A DNA stretch of 64,000 nt from Isoperla grammatica (GCA_945910005.1 OX246747.1:4326670-4390669), one strand, 5' to 3'; counted from the stretch's first letter, positions 43,951-56,561 are shown. Notes: a model not told the origin generated them from the letters alone. A program made the numbers and translations.

Positions 43951-44722
43951 GAACAAATAAATCAGCAACAAATGAAGCTTAGACTATTAGTCCTTTACGA
44001 AAACGTGTCTTAGTTATTAAACCTTAAAATTTTCTAGTGAATTATGTAAATGAGCGTTAGTTATTAACATTTATCTTAGTTTTAACCCAGTTTCAAGCAT
44101 AAATATGATGTAGCATATTTTACATAATTTGAAAATTACCTAATAGCAATAACGCTTGATACTGTGCTAGGTTTTTTATCCCCCCTGTCCAAAACCGCAT
44201 CCTGCGTGCGCCATTGCGTTAGGGCCAGTTTCACCAAACTACAAACTGGCGATTTTCTTGAATCGGAGATCAAAAATAGCGCCAAGTAGACCACGATGCA
44301 TTTTGTAGGTAATGTTTGTTGAAACCATGGTAACCGATCCGAGATTAGTAAATCGGCCGATTAAAAAGTGTGGTGAATTCGGCCTTTAGTCATGAATGTC
44401 ATATAGGACATAAGCCGATTTGTCACTAGAGTAACCCGGTGAACATTTTCTACCCGGGTACCCAACGGTGAAGCAGATAGGAAGAAAAGGGATAAAGTGG
44501 AGGAATAACGTTTATTAAGGAAAAGACGGGAGAAAGGCAAATAGGAAAACCTAATTTGTTCGCCTCCGACGAACGGCATATTCGCCACTGGTTCAAATTC
44601 TTTCCCGGTCCCAGACGGGGCTTAAGGAACGACATGAGTAAACATTAAGTTGGCACTATTGGATCAGCATGAGAGTAGTCAGCTTGGGACCAGTATGTCA
44701 CTATTTCTCCTCCACGTTTCAG
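43951..44722 (+). repeat. Duplicated intron upstream of exon B4
   Basis: Homologous to 7465-8241, with a family-2 MITE at 44,220-44,387 flanked by TTA. Acceptor actatttctcctccacgtttcag ends at 44,722. Confidence 0.72.
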
Positions 44723-45062
44723 CCAAACCTGCCGCGCCGGTTCTGAAGGTCGAGCAAGGAAACCCCCTGAAAGCCTGGTGCCATGTGGACGGAGGACGCC
44801 CGGTGCCAAACATCACGTGGTACGTCGGCAACAAGGTGGTGCGCGACGACCGGGTGGACGATAAGCCGTGGAGCTACAAGGACGAGTGGAAGTGGCCGTG
44901 GGACGTACAAACGCACATGCAGAGACTGGTGTACGTGCCCCAGCCGGGGGGACGAAGCCAGGTTGCTGAGTTGCGGAGTGACCCACGTGGCTCTCGAGGA
45001 ACCGTTAGAGGTGACCGCTACCATCGACCGGAGCGATCTTGGGGATCGTGTCGGTGGTCCCG
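44723..45062 (+). pseudogene. Ig-like domain exon B4, frameshifted
   Basis: The exon is 340 bp instead of 339. A run of six G at 44,946-44,951 replaces five in B1-B3, shifting the frame after VPQPG. Splice sites are intact (tttcag before, G|gtgagtgac after). The first part keeps Cys20 and Trp33; Cys84 is encoded in the shifted frame (ARLLSCGVTH). Because the flanking exon phases are 1-1, inclusion would shift everything downstream. Either it is a dead exon or the extra G is a sequencing/assembly error in a homopolymer. Confidence 0.8.
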
Positions 45063-45156
45063 GTGAGTGACGTACCTGTATATCAGTCAGTAGTGTCATT
45101 AAAAAATTTAATCGTCTGCTTTCCGGTCCCATAATTCCCATGATGTGCAAATAGTG
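45063..45156 (+). repeat. B-downstream intron (B4), left of 8-kb insertion
   Basis: Matches the other B introns up to tgtgcaaatagtg; the continuation gcatcattgctaggccct is found at 53,232 on the far side of the insertion. Confidence 0.75.
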
Positions 45157-45164
45157 GTATCGTT

Positions 45165-45570
45165 ACAAAATCTCGAAAGTGCAATTTTACGAAAGTGCAA
45201 CATCTCGAAAAAATGACTAATTCTCCGAAAGTGTAAAATGTCGAAAGTCCAATTTTACGAAAGTGTAAAATCTCGAATAGTCAGAACAACGAAAGTGCAA
45301 AACACCGAATATCCAAATCTACGAATGTGCAATATCACGAAAGTCCAATTTCACGAAAGTATAAATCGCCGAATGTCCAAATTACCGAAAGAGCATATCG
45401 CTGAGTGTTCAATCTTCCGAAAGTGCATTTTTACGAATGTCATTTTTCTCGAATGTACAGAATCATGAAAGTACAAATTGTCGAAAGTGTAAATTTACGA
45501 AAGAACAGTCTCTCGAAAGTGCATTCTTACGAAAGTGTAATTTCTGGAATGTGCAAAATCACGAAAGGAC
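45165..45570 (+). repeat. Iteron array 1 (CGAA[A/T]GTGCAA, ~15-16 bp period)
   Basis: About 25 degenerate units such as tctcgaaagtgcaatttta, cgaaagtgtaaaatctcga, cgaatgtccaaattaccga. Array 2 (52,826-53,219) is a parallel copy with the same order of variants. Open frames reading KVQ..ES repeat are by-products. Confidence 0.8.
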
Positions 45571-46262
45571 ACGGATTGGTTGAGTGCAGGGTACGCAAGA
45601 GCCAATCGCTGTGATGGAGCTCTTAAGGATAGTCGGTTCGAATCGAAAGTACCTGCAGGGAATTGTGAATAGAGCCGGGTGAAGAACAGTTCGGACCGCA
45701 TGCGCACGCGCGCTTTTTTACCACCTCATTCCTTTGGTCCCCTGGAGAGAAGCGGACCCCAATTCACAAACGTCTAAGCGGTTGCCTACCATCACGGGGT
45801 ATAAGTCAAACACATCCTTTCAAAACACCACACGCTCTGTGCTACTGGCCTACGCAACCTCATAGTGCATCATCTTTAAAAATAAGTAAAATACTGAAAA
45901 TCTTTCAGTTTACACTTGACACCAGTTTTAAGGGTATGAAATACGCCAACATCTCGAAAAAAAAAATATTTCCATTTTTACGGCAAATATATTACACTTG
46001 TTTTAAAATCTTTTCACGAATAATACGTGTGTTATAATGTAGAATTGGTCTAAGAAGCACATAGCACAAACGAACAATAAGGTTTGTAGTTTTGATGAGT
46101 GCTAATCATTTGAACCCTAAGCGTAATATTTTTGTAATGAATTGTTCAGCTAAAATACAGAAATAGAATAATTACGTTTTTTATCGTGATGTGTTTGAAA
46201 ATATAGATTTAAGATTTATTCATTCACTCTAAGCATTAATTTGGATTGATAATTTTAAGAAA
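45571..46262. other. Insert interior without recognised gene
   Basis: Follows iteron array 1. A B-box-like gtcggttcgaatcg is at 45,629. The rest is AT-rich with no usable frame and no match elsewhere in the window that I could see. Confidence 0.5.
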
Positions 46263-46961
46263 ATTCGTCAAGATACCACTTACAAAAAATTAATTACTGA
46301 AAAACAAAATTTGTTTATTTATTTAATTAAATTAAAACTCACAAGGATTTAAATGATGTTTTACTAGTAGGTTAACATCGACGGTAACAACACTTGACAA
46401 TAGTTTCAAAATTGTTAGTTTATCCAACATGATATAAATAAATATTGTTTATTTACGGCAATAATTTCTTCATTTTTAGTGTTCCACCGATATGATTCGC
46501 ATTTGCGGACTATTGCGGTTAGATGCACATATTATGCACCACAAATAGCGAACGCAATTATACCTTTCTCACTATTATTTGGAATCTCGATAGCTGTCAT
46601 AGAATGGCGTAAGATGCCAACCTACAAAACATTAATTACTGAAAAACTTAGTTTATATTTATTTTATTTTATTAAAACTTACACACGGATATAAATGATA
46701 TTTTACACATAGGTCCATATCAATAGTACCAACACTTGACAATAGTTTCAAAATTGAAGCTTTAACCGCAATGTTATAAAAAATATTGTTTATTTAGGGC
46801 AATAATTTTCTTCATTTTTACAGTGTTCCACCGACATGATTCGCATTTGCGGATCATTGAAGTTCGATGCACGTAGTATATGCAGCAGAAATGGCGTGCA
46901 CACTCAGACCTTTCTCACTATGTATTTGGAATTTTGTTAGCTATCATAGAATGGCTACAAT

Positions 46962-47831
46962 CAGAGCTGGGTAGTATCGAAAATACATGTATTTGAATTA
47001 CGTATTTGAAATACATTTGTATTTTGTATTTTGTATCGAAAATACCCGAGCTTAAAGTATCTTGTATTTTGTATCGAAAATACATTTTTCAAGGTATTTT
47101 GTATTTTACAAAATACTTCTTCCAACAAAATACATTGAATTCATCTACTACTGATGATGATGACTTTTTCGCTTTTGAAAAAGAAGAGAATATGGTCGAT
47201 ATCCCTCTTCGTTTTAAAAATATCACTAAAGGAGAGTTGGAAGTACTACAATACCTCCAAGATAAACGCAGAGACATTTAAATGTCAAGCTTGTATCCGG
47301 CCATAAAACAAATGTTTCTGCAGTACAATACAAGCTTGACGTCAAGTGCTCCAGTGGAGAGGGTGTTTTCATTTGCCAGTATTGTAAACAATCCACGCAG
47401 AAATGCATTATCGGACGGATTGTTTCAAAAACTTGTAATTCTGAAAGGCAATGTCCAATGGGCAGCAATGAGTGTAATTTGAATCAAGCTAGTGCTACCA
47501 ACATTGTTTGTATTGTACTGTTCGTTACATGATGATGAATAAATTAATGTTCTAGACATACACTAAGCACATGCGTTTGTTAAACCATGTTAAACCAACA
47601 TCCAAAATTTTAAAAGAAAAAAATGTTGGTTGTTCTTTATTTCCCGGTAGTTGTAGTTGTAGCATATAGAAATGTATTTTATTTTAAGTATTTTTGAAAA
47701 TACAAATGTATTTTGTATCGAAAATACATGTTTCTAAATGTATCTTGTATTTTGTATCTAAAATACATTTATTTCAGTATTTTGTATTTTGTATCTAAAA
47801 TACAAATATTTGAGTATTTTGCCCAGCTCTG
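46962..47831 (+). mobile_element. Non-autonomous hAT element
   Basis: 870 bp with inverted ends CAGAGCTGGG and CCCAGCTCTG and a perfect 8-bp duplication gctacaat (46,954-46,961; 47,832-47,839). The subterminal parts are rich in GTATTT/AAATAC runs. The interior retains only the C-terminal end of a hAT transposase. Confidence 0.93.
47130..47482 (+). pseudogene. hAT transposase C-terminal fragment
   Basis: The segment at 47,140-47,281 is acidic (DDDDFFAFEKEEN). The segment at 47,282-47,482 reads LTSSAPVERVFSFASIV, NPRRNALSDGLFQKLVIL and KGN, which is the hATC dimerisation domain (SS...ER.FS.A......R..L.......L..L...). A stop at 47,279-47,281 separates them. The DDE catalytic core is missing, so it depends on another hAT for movement. 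Confidence 0.85.
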
Positions 47832-48335
47832 GCTACAATGACGTGTTATATTTTATGACTTTCACGGCAAACATGCAAAAGTTAACAACGAACTTTGTCG
47901 ACGAATTAAAAAGCTTTTTTTATGATCTAAATGCGGTTATTGTATGATTAAACAATATGATATTTTAGATATAGCCTGTCTGTATCTACATTTCGGAACT
48001 TTCTATACACAGATAGGTGTAATAGTTTATGTATTAGAGCCTATTGAGTAGACCAAGGTCGAATGAAATTATGCGGTAATCCATTGAAAATATAACTTGA
48101 AGGTTTTAATTTATTTAAAGGAAACTTCTAAACGGATTTAAATAATATTTAGTGCAATTATTGGCAACATGTCTAGTAATAATATACACAAGGTCTAAGG
48201 TTGTAAGTTAAACCGCGATCTTGTAAAAAAAATGTATGTGTATTATAAAGTTATATGATATGCAGAAGATTTGTTTGATTTATTGAAAACAAAATCGCTC
48301 ATCTGGCAACGTGGAGCGTTTTCCTAGTCACGAAC

Positions 48336-51300
48336 TTCTGAAATTCGATAACACAAGAGCACGTACTTTGAGACTAGGTCATAGATTTGAAAAAGAAATT
48401 CGATGTGACGGTAGGCCTTCCATAATTTATATATTTAAAATCGGGACATATAGCTTATCCCAGCAATTTCAACACTCATAACGAATCAGGAGACACGTTT
48501 GTATAAATTAGCTTACACAGGGTGCGAATTGACGGCTTGACAGAGGGGGGGGGGGGAGAGGGGGGGGATGCCCAAGTATAGTATCTGCGTCGGTATAGTA
48601 AGCGGTCTGGGGCAAATCCCCAGTCACTGGAGGCAAAAATTGTTTTCAGGAATTATTGCCCTCGAGTTTGCCTTAGAAGCGATTTGAGAGTCCATTAATT
48701 TGGTTATTAATGTACAAACACTTCCTGGCTAGGAATATAATATGTGTAAATTGATACATTATTTATTAACGTTGCTAGATTATCATTTGATATTATATGA
48801 GATGAGATGGTATCCAGAGGTGGGGATTTAGCTATCCCTGGCGGGAATACCTTTCACTAAAACAGAGCCGGGGATGAAAATCTCCCTATCCCCCCCCCCC
48901 CGTTTTTTCGCACCCTAAGCTTATTACAGCAAGCAATAAGTAACATTTGCTTCTATTTGTTTGTTTGTTTGTTTGTTTGTTTGTTTTTCTGTGTGTGTGT
49001 TTTTGTATTTTTGATTTTTTGTTTTTCATCTGTCTCGTGATAGCAGTCGAACGGAGAGTCCGATCAAGTGGAAATCGGGACCACCCACAAACTTCGATGT
49101 GGGTTGAACGCTTTTAGTTTCGTGGCAGAATTGTTTTAAAAGTTATTAAGTTACACCACAGTTACTGGAAACAGTTTGGTAAAAACAGATGGTGTCAAAA
49201 TCTGGGACAACCATTTTATAGTAAATTTCGTCCGGTCACGAATATATAGCAATAAAAAGGTAATCCGATAAGTATTGGACGTGGAAAATACAATAATATC
49301 TCTCATGATATTTTTTAAAATTTGATTAGCATTGGGGCATCTTCCTTAGTTTTAAAATATTTTTGTTTCATGGCCAAGACCGTATTTTCATTTACAGAAC
49401 AGCTGAAGCCGAAAATTTGTACTTCAATATGGCTCCAAAAGCAGGGCATGATATTAGTGTAATCATAATAAAGATTCATAATTAGTTGGCCGCCTTTAAA
49501 GTTTAAAGTACTGCTAAAAGGAGATAAGAATACATTGGTAGAATTTTGCGTGTTATATAGTTGGCCGTTTCATTTTTACTAACAATATTGTAAACCCCTT
49601 GGACTGAATACCGTTTTTTAGGCGCGAGAGACGAAAAGTGGTTCCCCCAACTGTGCTTGTAAACCTGTCACGATTTATTTCGAGGAATGTTTATGGGCTC
49701 CATTCGGTTCGTTCATTGTCATAATCCCGACGTATGAAGGGGGAAGAAAACTAACAATATAATTTCCTTTCATTCTTCTTCTGCGTTATAAAGCAGAGTG
49801 AAACATAATTAAATGGCATAGTGCAGTGTTTCTCAAACTGTGAAGCGCTAAGAAAATATCAGTGAAGTGCCTCGGTATAGTACTTATTCTCGTCTTATCA
49901 ATGAGGGGTTTAGTTGCAGTAAACAGTTTTGACTGGCATTTCGTTGCGTATTACATTTCACAATGAATAGCCCCCAGACCAAACGACGCTCTAGTGTCTA
50001 TGATGCGAACATACAACATACACAATATGTCTATAATTACTTGGCTAAATGTTTAATTAATGTTTCGCGATGAAAAATTTGTGAGCTAGCGTTAGGACTG
50101 CACTAAGGTTATAAAAAGTGAGTCTTGGTGACAAAAGTTTGAGAAACACTGGCTTAGTTCTAGCTCACAAGGCTCTACTTCGGGAGGTAGCCGGTTCGCA
50201 TCCCAGTACCGGCAATTCTGACTGGAATACAAATTCTGGAAATGGTTGAGGCACAGATAATGGAATTATTGAGATAGCCGTCAATGTTCGTGACCGATGC
50301 CAGCAAAGGGTGTTCTCGTCGTGCATTTCGTTTATCTACATTTCTTTACGTTCCTATATTCAATCGCGCATTGCGCAAAGCAGCATTGCTATTAGTACCG
50401 GTAAGTATTACATGATTTCAACAACAACAATTTTTCTTTTCACGTGGTTGGGTGCAGATCCTAAGCATATGCTACCAAAGGGCGTGGGTTCAAATCCTCA
50501 AAGCCAAGTACATGTTATTTTTAATTCTCCTTTATTTTCATCTATGACCACTCATCGTCTCAAATAGCGTTATTGCAATTTGTTGTGCTGGTGGCGGGGG
50601 GGGGGGGGGGGGGGGGGGCATTGGAATCTCCAGTCGCCAGTCTTGATTTCTGACAACCGTTCGCGTATTTGGGGCGCTGGTCCTAAAAGCTTATATGCCA
50701 TGTAGAAGGGGCGTGTGTTCGAATCCCCGGGCGTAGGCCTACTATAAGTTAAATATTTATCAGGATATTTATCTCTATTCACAAAAATTTCTACACTATT
50801 CGTACAAAACCACTTTTCGTTTAAGACTGAATTGGACTCGACGAGGTACAAAAAACAAAACCAATATTTGCATTTATCACTTTTACTACGTGCTACAGAT
50901 TATTGCTGCAATAAACTTATATGACTGAAAACTCACTGACCGGTCCTCAGAAAAAACTGACACATGGTCTCATTGTTATCAAACATGAATAGCATCTTAA
51001 CAGCTCATCCTGTCAAAAGCGTAATTTTATAGGGTGAAAGCGGGTTGCCTGAAGACGTATTCATGCATTTAGCGACAAAGGAGTTGCGTCAGGGGTATAC
51101 AATTACAACCATGGGGTAGCATTTCATAGTCCCCAAATTCGTAGTCACAATACCAGGCCTAAATGCCAACCCCACAGAATTCCCCTTGAATTTCAACTAA
51201 GAACATAGTGTAAATCGTTTGTGCTGGTTTGTGCCGCAAAACGTTTCGTTTCTGCTGCCCTCTAAGTACACTTAATTAAGAACTCTAGTAAGGGGATGGG

Positions 51301-52825
51301 GGGCTAACTAAATGCCAGCACCCCGTTTATTGAATTTCAACTAACAAGAAGGCTAAAGTCAATCGTTTGTGCTGGTTTGTGCCTTAAAATGTTCGTTTGT
51401 GCCGCCCTATTCATTTATTGAATGTCAGATACATGTGTGCATGGCTATTTCCCAATCATTATAGTACAAGTGAGAGGCTAGTTATTGAACAAACACGTCT
51501 TACTCGGTTTACTACATGCATGGATGCATATTAAAAAGCGCGCAACATTATGTTTTTCTAAGTGAAAACTATGCGGCTTGTGGTTTCATAAGGATTAAGT
51601 ACTGTATAAAAATCAATTTTTAGTTTGGAAAGATTAGAATAGTTGTTATTTTTAATAAACATAATTGATAAGCAAATTTTAACGAATGTATCAAATTTTC
51701 AAACTAACGGGCGTTTTGTTTCAGTAGGTCTACAATCAATATCGTTTGAAGTTGGAAACTATAGTTATTGAACAAATACGTTTTGATTTACTAAAAATAT
51801 ACATGAGTGTTTATTAAGTCCAAATAACCAATCAACTACACTTAAATACCTATCATATCTCTTTACAATGACGCGGCTCTAAATTAATCGAATTCATGTA
51901 TATAAGGTTGATAAGTATATCATAACCAAAGGTTTGAAAACGCTAGATCAAACGGGGAATCGAACCCTAAACCTTCCATCCGCACTTGAAGAATAGGATT
52001 AATCATTCTATCTAGATCAATGCTGAAAATTATTGGAATGTGCCTCCGGTGTCGGTGCAATCTTAGATGTTAATTAAAACTGCAGGGGCGTAGTGAGGGA
52101 GGGATCAAAGTGCTAGACCCCCCCCCCCCCCCAGAAATTATAAAGGTCAATATTCAATATAATTTACTCATAACATTAACAGTGTTGTACTCTTTTCATA
52201 AACCTTTTAAAACTTGCGTCTTATGTCAATAGCGGCTGCAAAACCCTGTTATTATTGAGGAAGAACACCCCTCCCACATCAGATAATATTTATTCCTCCC
52301 CTCCACCCTGAACCACAAAACACTGGTTACGCTCGTGTTCGACTATTTTTTTATATATATATTTATTTTAGGTGAGTGTGACCGACGTGGCGTAATAACC
52401 CGATATATTTTTAATTTTACAAACATATATATAGACGTGTGACATACACATGATATATAAATTAACGTGTTGATGTATATACCTACTTCAAAGATTCCGT
52501 TAGTATTTCGTGTGGAATTGCTTAATTTGAAAATATACCCGCAAACAAACTGTATATATTTGGAAAATTCTGTTTTGATCCAGTCACATTTTTTGCATCC
52601 AACAGGCCCCCGCTGCCGTCAAGTAGCAGGTGCAGTCTTCTTTTTCAATAGATAGCACGGCCATGGCACATGCTGCCTCGGCATTCTTCTTGCCCATTCT
52701 GTTCCTTGAAAGCAAAGGTCTATGTGAATATGCAGGGACTTAAAGAAGGCGTGCCCAACCCCCTCAACGATCCAATCAGACGAAACCTTGTAAAACGCCC
52801 TGAATTTCAAAGCGTGACGGTTAAA
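48336..52825. other. Insert interior with tRNA-like pieces, no gene
   Basis: AT-rich, with G or C homopolymers (48,546-48,570; 48,889-48,901; 50,596-50,618; 52,120-52,132) and (GTTT)n at 48,957-48,985. The part 49,035-49,245 is an inverted match to 26,545-26,885. B-box-like sequences occur at 50,200 (ccggttcgcatccc), 50,497 (gggttcaaatcct), 50,715 (tgttcgaatcccc) and, reversed, 51,957 (ggggaatcgaaccc). Two diverged direct blocks near 51,220 and 51,360 share aatcgtttgtgctggtttgt. No frame longer than about 90 codons looks real. Confidence 0.5.
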
Positions 52826-53219
52826 ATCTCGAAAGTGCAAAATTACGAAAGTGTAAAATGTCGAAGGTGTAATTTTACGAAAGTGTAAAGCTTCGAATGT
52901 CCAATTTAACGAAAGTGCAAAACTACGAATGGCCGAATCCACGAAAGTTCAATGTCACGAATGTTCAATTTTACGAAAGTGTAAACCACCGAATGTCTAA
53001 ATCCCCGAAAGAGCAATTCGTCGAATGTGCAATATACCGAAAGTGCGTTTTCACGAAAGTCATATTTCTCGAATGTGCAGTATCACGAAAGTACAAACTA
53101 CCGAAAGTGTAATTTTTCGAAAGTGCATTTTCACGAAAGTGTAGAGTAACGAAAGTGCAATTTAACGAATTTTCGGTGTTTTGCACTTTCGAGATTTTGC
53201 ACTTTCGACATTTTGATAC
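52826..53219 (+). repeat. Iteron array 2 with terminal hairpin
   Basis: Parallel copy of array 1 (45,165-45,570). At its right end the iterons turn round: cgaattttcggtgttttgca then ctttcgagattttgcacttt, so the last ~60 bp can fold as a hairpin with the units before it. It ends gatac, the inverse of gtatc at 45,157. Confidence 0.8.
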
Positions 53220-53234
53220 AGTGCCCAAATAGTG

Positions 53235-53430
53235 CATCATTGCTAGGCCCTAGCGTCAACTTTTCAAATCGATAGTTCGATTTCAATTGTACATTGGTTA
53301 GTATAGAATTCTATAAGAGGGTACTCAATATTCCTTTAAATATTTTCTTGGTCGTCGTGGTACACGTGACAAACAAGGTATTTATCTTAGTGAAATTTGT
53401 TGCATAAATTTAATTAAATATTCATCGTTT
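53235..53430 (+). repeat. B-downstream intron (B4), right of the insertion
   Basis: Continues the B intron (catcattgctaggccctagc to cttggtcgtcgtggtac), then acaaacaaggtatttatctt and aaatattcatcgtttgtaat, where the satellite starts. Confidence 0.7.
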
Positions 53431-53433
53431 GTA

Positions 53434-56305
53434 ATACACACTATTCTCATGGCGTCATACAAACTATTCTAATGACGTCATACACACTATTCTCCTGACG
53501 TCATACACAATTTTTTTCTTTACGTCAAACACACTATTCTCATGACGTCAAACACACTATTCTCATGACGTCATACACACTATTCTCATGACTTCATACA
53601 CACTATTCTCATGACGTCATACACACTTTTATGAGAACGTCACACACACGGTCCTCATGACGTCATACACACTATTCTCATGACTTCATACACACTATTC
53701 TCATGACTTCATACACACTATTCTCATGACTTCATACACACTATTCTCATGACGTCATACACACTTTTCTTATGACGTCATACACACTGTTCTCATGACG
53801 TCATACACACTATTCTCATGACTTCATACACACTATTCTCATGACTTCATACACACTATTCTCATGACGTCATACACACTTTTCTTATGACGTCATACAC
53901 ACTGTTCTCATGACGTCATACACACTATTCTCATGACGTCATACACACTGTTCTCATGACGTCATACACACTATTCTCATGACGTCATACACACTATTCT
54001 CATGACTTCATACACACTATTCTCATGACTTCATACACACTATTCTCATGACTTCATACACACTATTCTCATGACGTCATACACACTTTTCTTATGACGT
54101 CATACACACTGTTCTCATGACGTCATACACACTATTCTCATGACGTCATACACACTATTCTCATGACTTCATACACACTATTCTCATGACTTCATACACA
54201 CTATTCTCATGACGTCATACACACTTTTCTTATGACGTCATACACACTGTTCTCATGACTTCATACACACTATTATCATGACGTCATACACACTTTTCTT
54301 ATGACGTCATACACACTATTCTCATGACGTCATACACACTATTCTCATGACGTCATACACACTATTCTCATGACGTCATACACACTATTCTCATGACGTC
54401 ATACACACTATTCTCATGACGTCATACACACTATTCTCATGACGTCATACACACTATTCTCATGACGTTATACACATTGATTATTTGGGCTTAATTTCTC
54501 ATTTTTTTGCAACGAGGCTAATCGAGACAATGAGTGGGTGATATATGAAGATGAAATATGGGGCTGTTTGTAGGAAAAGGGCAAGTAGGAGGAAGCGTGA
54601 GGAAAGGGGAAAGGGGAGGAAAGGGGATTGGGGTGTGGACTGCACTTCGTCTGACTTCTCCTCCTCAACCAGTCCGGCTAGGGTGGCCCTACCAGAAGCA
54701 TACGCTTCCGCCGGCATAGCTCTCGGGATCAACAAAGCACGCAAACCTGCCCACCACGATAAGGTGGCAGTCCCTGGGCAGGACGTTATACACACAATTA
54801 CGATAACGTCATTCGCACTATTCTCATGACGTCATACACACTATTCTCATGACGTAAAACACACTATTCTCATGACGTCATACACACTATTCTCATGACG
54901 TCATACACACTATTCTCATGACGTCATACACACTATTCTCATGACGTCATACACACTATTCTCATGACGTCATACACACTATTCTCATGACGTTAAACAC
55001 ACTATTCTCATGACGTAAAACACACTATTCTCATGACGTCATACACAATATTCTCCTGACGTCACAAACACTATTCTCATGACGTCAAACACACTATTCT
55101 CATGACGTCAAACACACTATTCTCATGACGTAAAACACACTATTCTCATGACGTCATACACACTATTCTCATGACGTCATACACACTATTCTCATGACGT
55201 CATACACACTATTCTCATGACGTCATACACACTATTCTCATGACGTCATACACACTATTCTCATGACGTAAAACACACTATTCTCATGACGTCATACACA
55301 ATATTCTCCTGACGTCACAAACACTATTCTCATGACGTCATACACACTATTCTCATGACGTCATACACACTATTCTCATGACGTCATACACACTATTCTC
55401 ATGACGTAAAACACACTATTCTCATGACGTCATACACAATATTCTCCTGACGTCACAAACACTATTCTCATGACGTCAAACACACTATTCTCATGACGTA
55501 AAACACACTATTCTCATGACGTCATACACACTATTCTCATGACGTCATACACACTATTCTCATGACGTAAAACACACTATTCTCATGACGTCATACACAC
55601 TATTCTCATGACGTCATACACACTATTCTCATGACGTAAAACACACTATTCTCATGACGTCATACACAATATTCTCCTGACGTCACAAACACTATTCTCA
55701 TGACGTTAAACACACTATTCTCATGACGTCATACACACTATTCTCATGACGTCATACACACTATTCTCATGACGTAAAACACACTATTCTCATGACGTCA
55801 TACACAATATTCTCCTGACGTCACAAACACTATTCTCATGACGTTAAACACACTATTCTCATGACGTCATACACACTATTCTCATGACGTCATACACACT
55901 ATTCTCATGACGTAAAACACACTATTCTCATGACGTCATACACACTATTCTCATGACGTCATACACAATATTCTCATGACGTTAAACACACTATTCTCAT
56001 GACGTCATACACACTATTCTCATGACGTAAAACACACTATTCTCATGACGTCATACACAATATTCTCCTGACGTCACAAACACTATTCTCATGACGTTAA
56101 ACACACTATTCTCATGACGTCATACACACTATTCTCATGACGTCATACACACTATTCTCATGACGTTAAACACACTATTCTCATGACGTCATACACACTA
56201 TTCTCATGACGTCATACACACTATTCTCATGACGTTAAACACACTATTCTCATGAAATCATTCTCTCTATTCTCTTGAACTCATACACACTCTTCTCATG
56301 ACGTC
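53434..56305 (+). repeat. 23-bp satellite with TGACGTCA palindromes
   Basis: Monomer catgacgtcatacacactattct. By length about 110 copies, split by a retroposon at 54,478-54,781. Most monomers hold ATGACGTCAT, the full CREB/ATF palindrome; variants are gacttcat, gacgtaaaac and gacgttaaac. Variants are grouped: ttttcttatg and gacttcat left of the retroposon, gacgt(a/t)aaac and atattctcctgacgtcacaa right of it. Not CRISPR: there are no spacers. Confidence 0.93.
54478..54781 (+). mobile_element. Composite retroposon, type I tail (copy 6), in satellite
   Basis: A 304-bp copy from tgattatttgggc to ccctgggcagg with duplication gacgttatacaca (54,464-54,476; 54,782-54,794). The short-head form matches copies 4 and 5. 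Confidence 0.88.
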
Positions 56306-56561
56306 ACGGCGGCCACAATGGCGGGGAAATGTGTATTGAAATTTGAGCTGTTTTTAGAAGACAAATATGTTTACCACGAAATAGGAAACTTTTATAAGAA
56401 TATCCCGTAATACTATGTTCACAGTAGGCTCGCTAACAGCAGAATTAAGGCTAACAGCGGTTAGCGACGTTCAAGGTCGTTCGATATTTGTGTGATCCTG
56501 TGTCAACTGTTCACACTGGAATCGATGTATGAGCAGTGTGTGACGTCATGCACAGCCACCG
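56306..56561 (+). other. Unassigned sequence between satellite and B-intron copy
   Basis: Contains ccacaatggcgggg at 56,314 and a direct pair gctaacagc / gttagcgac near 56,435-56,465. No gene is recognised. The right edge, cagccaccgtacctg, is where B-type intron resumes without an exon. Confidence 0.45.

Larger units (their letters stand above)
46263..48335 (-). mobile_element. Monomer element, inverted copy 2, split by hAT
   Basis: Reverse of the element at 16,351: its end reads tggcaacgtggagcgttttcctagt at 48,305-48,330 and the monomers with gtgttccaccgatatgattc at 46,480 and 46,825. It ends at tcgtcaaga (46,265), the same point at which copy 1 meets the LINE. A hAT element at 46,962-47,831 interrupts it. 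Confidence 0.7.
45157..53225. mobile_element. 8-kb insertion bordered by CGAAAGTGCAA iteron arrays
   Basis: The insertion begins gtatcgttac and ends ttttgatac plus agtgcc. Sequence caaatagtg is present on both sides (45,148-45,156; 53,226-53,234), so a target duplication of 9 bp or slightly more is likely. It carries parallel iteron arrays at each end, an inverted copy of the monomer element, a hAT element, tRNA-like pieces and G/C homopolymers. No long open frame is found in it. It may be one large non-autonomous element with nested insertions or two iteron elements that carried the DNA between them. Confidence 0.6.

Noticed and set aside
45238..45614. ORFs with a KVQ..ES repeat (also 52,670-53,240)
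   Set aside because: By-products of the ~16-bp iteron; frames change with the unit length and do not match between the two arrays.
53434..56305. CRISPR-like array of regular repeats
   Set aside because: Monomers are head-to-tail with no spacers, in an animal genome; it is a satellite.
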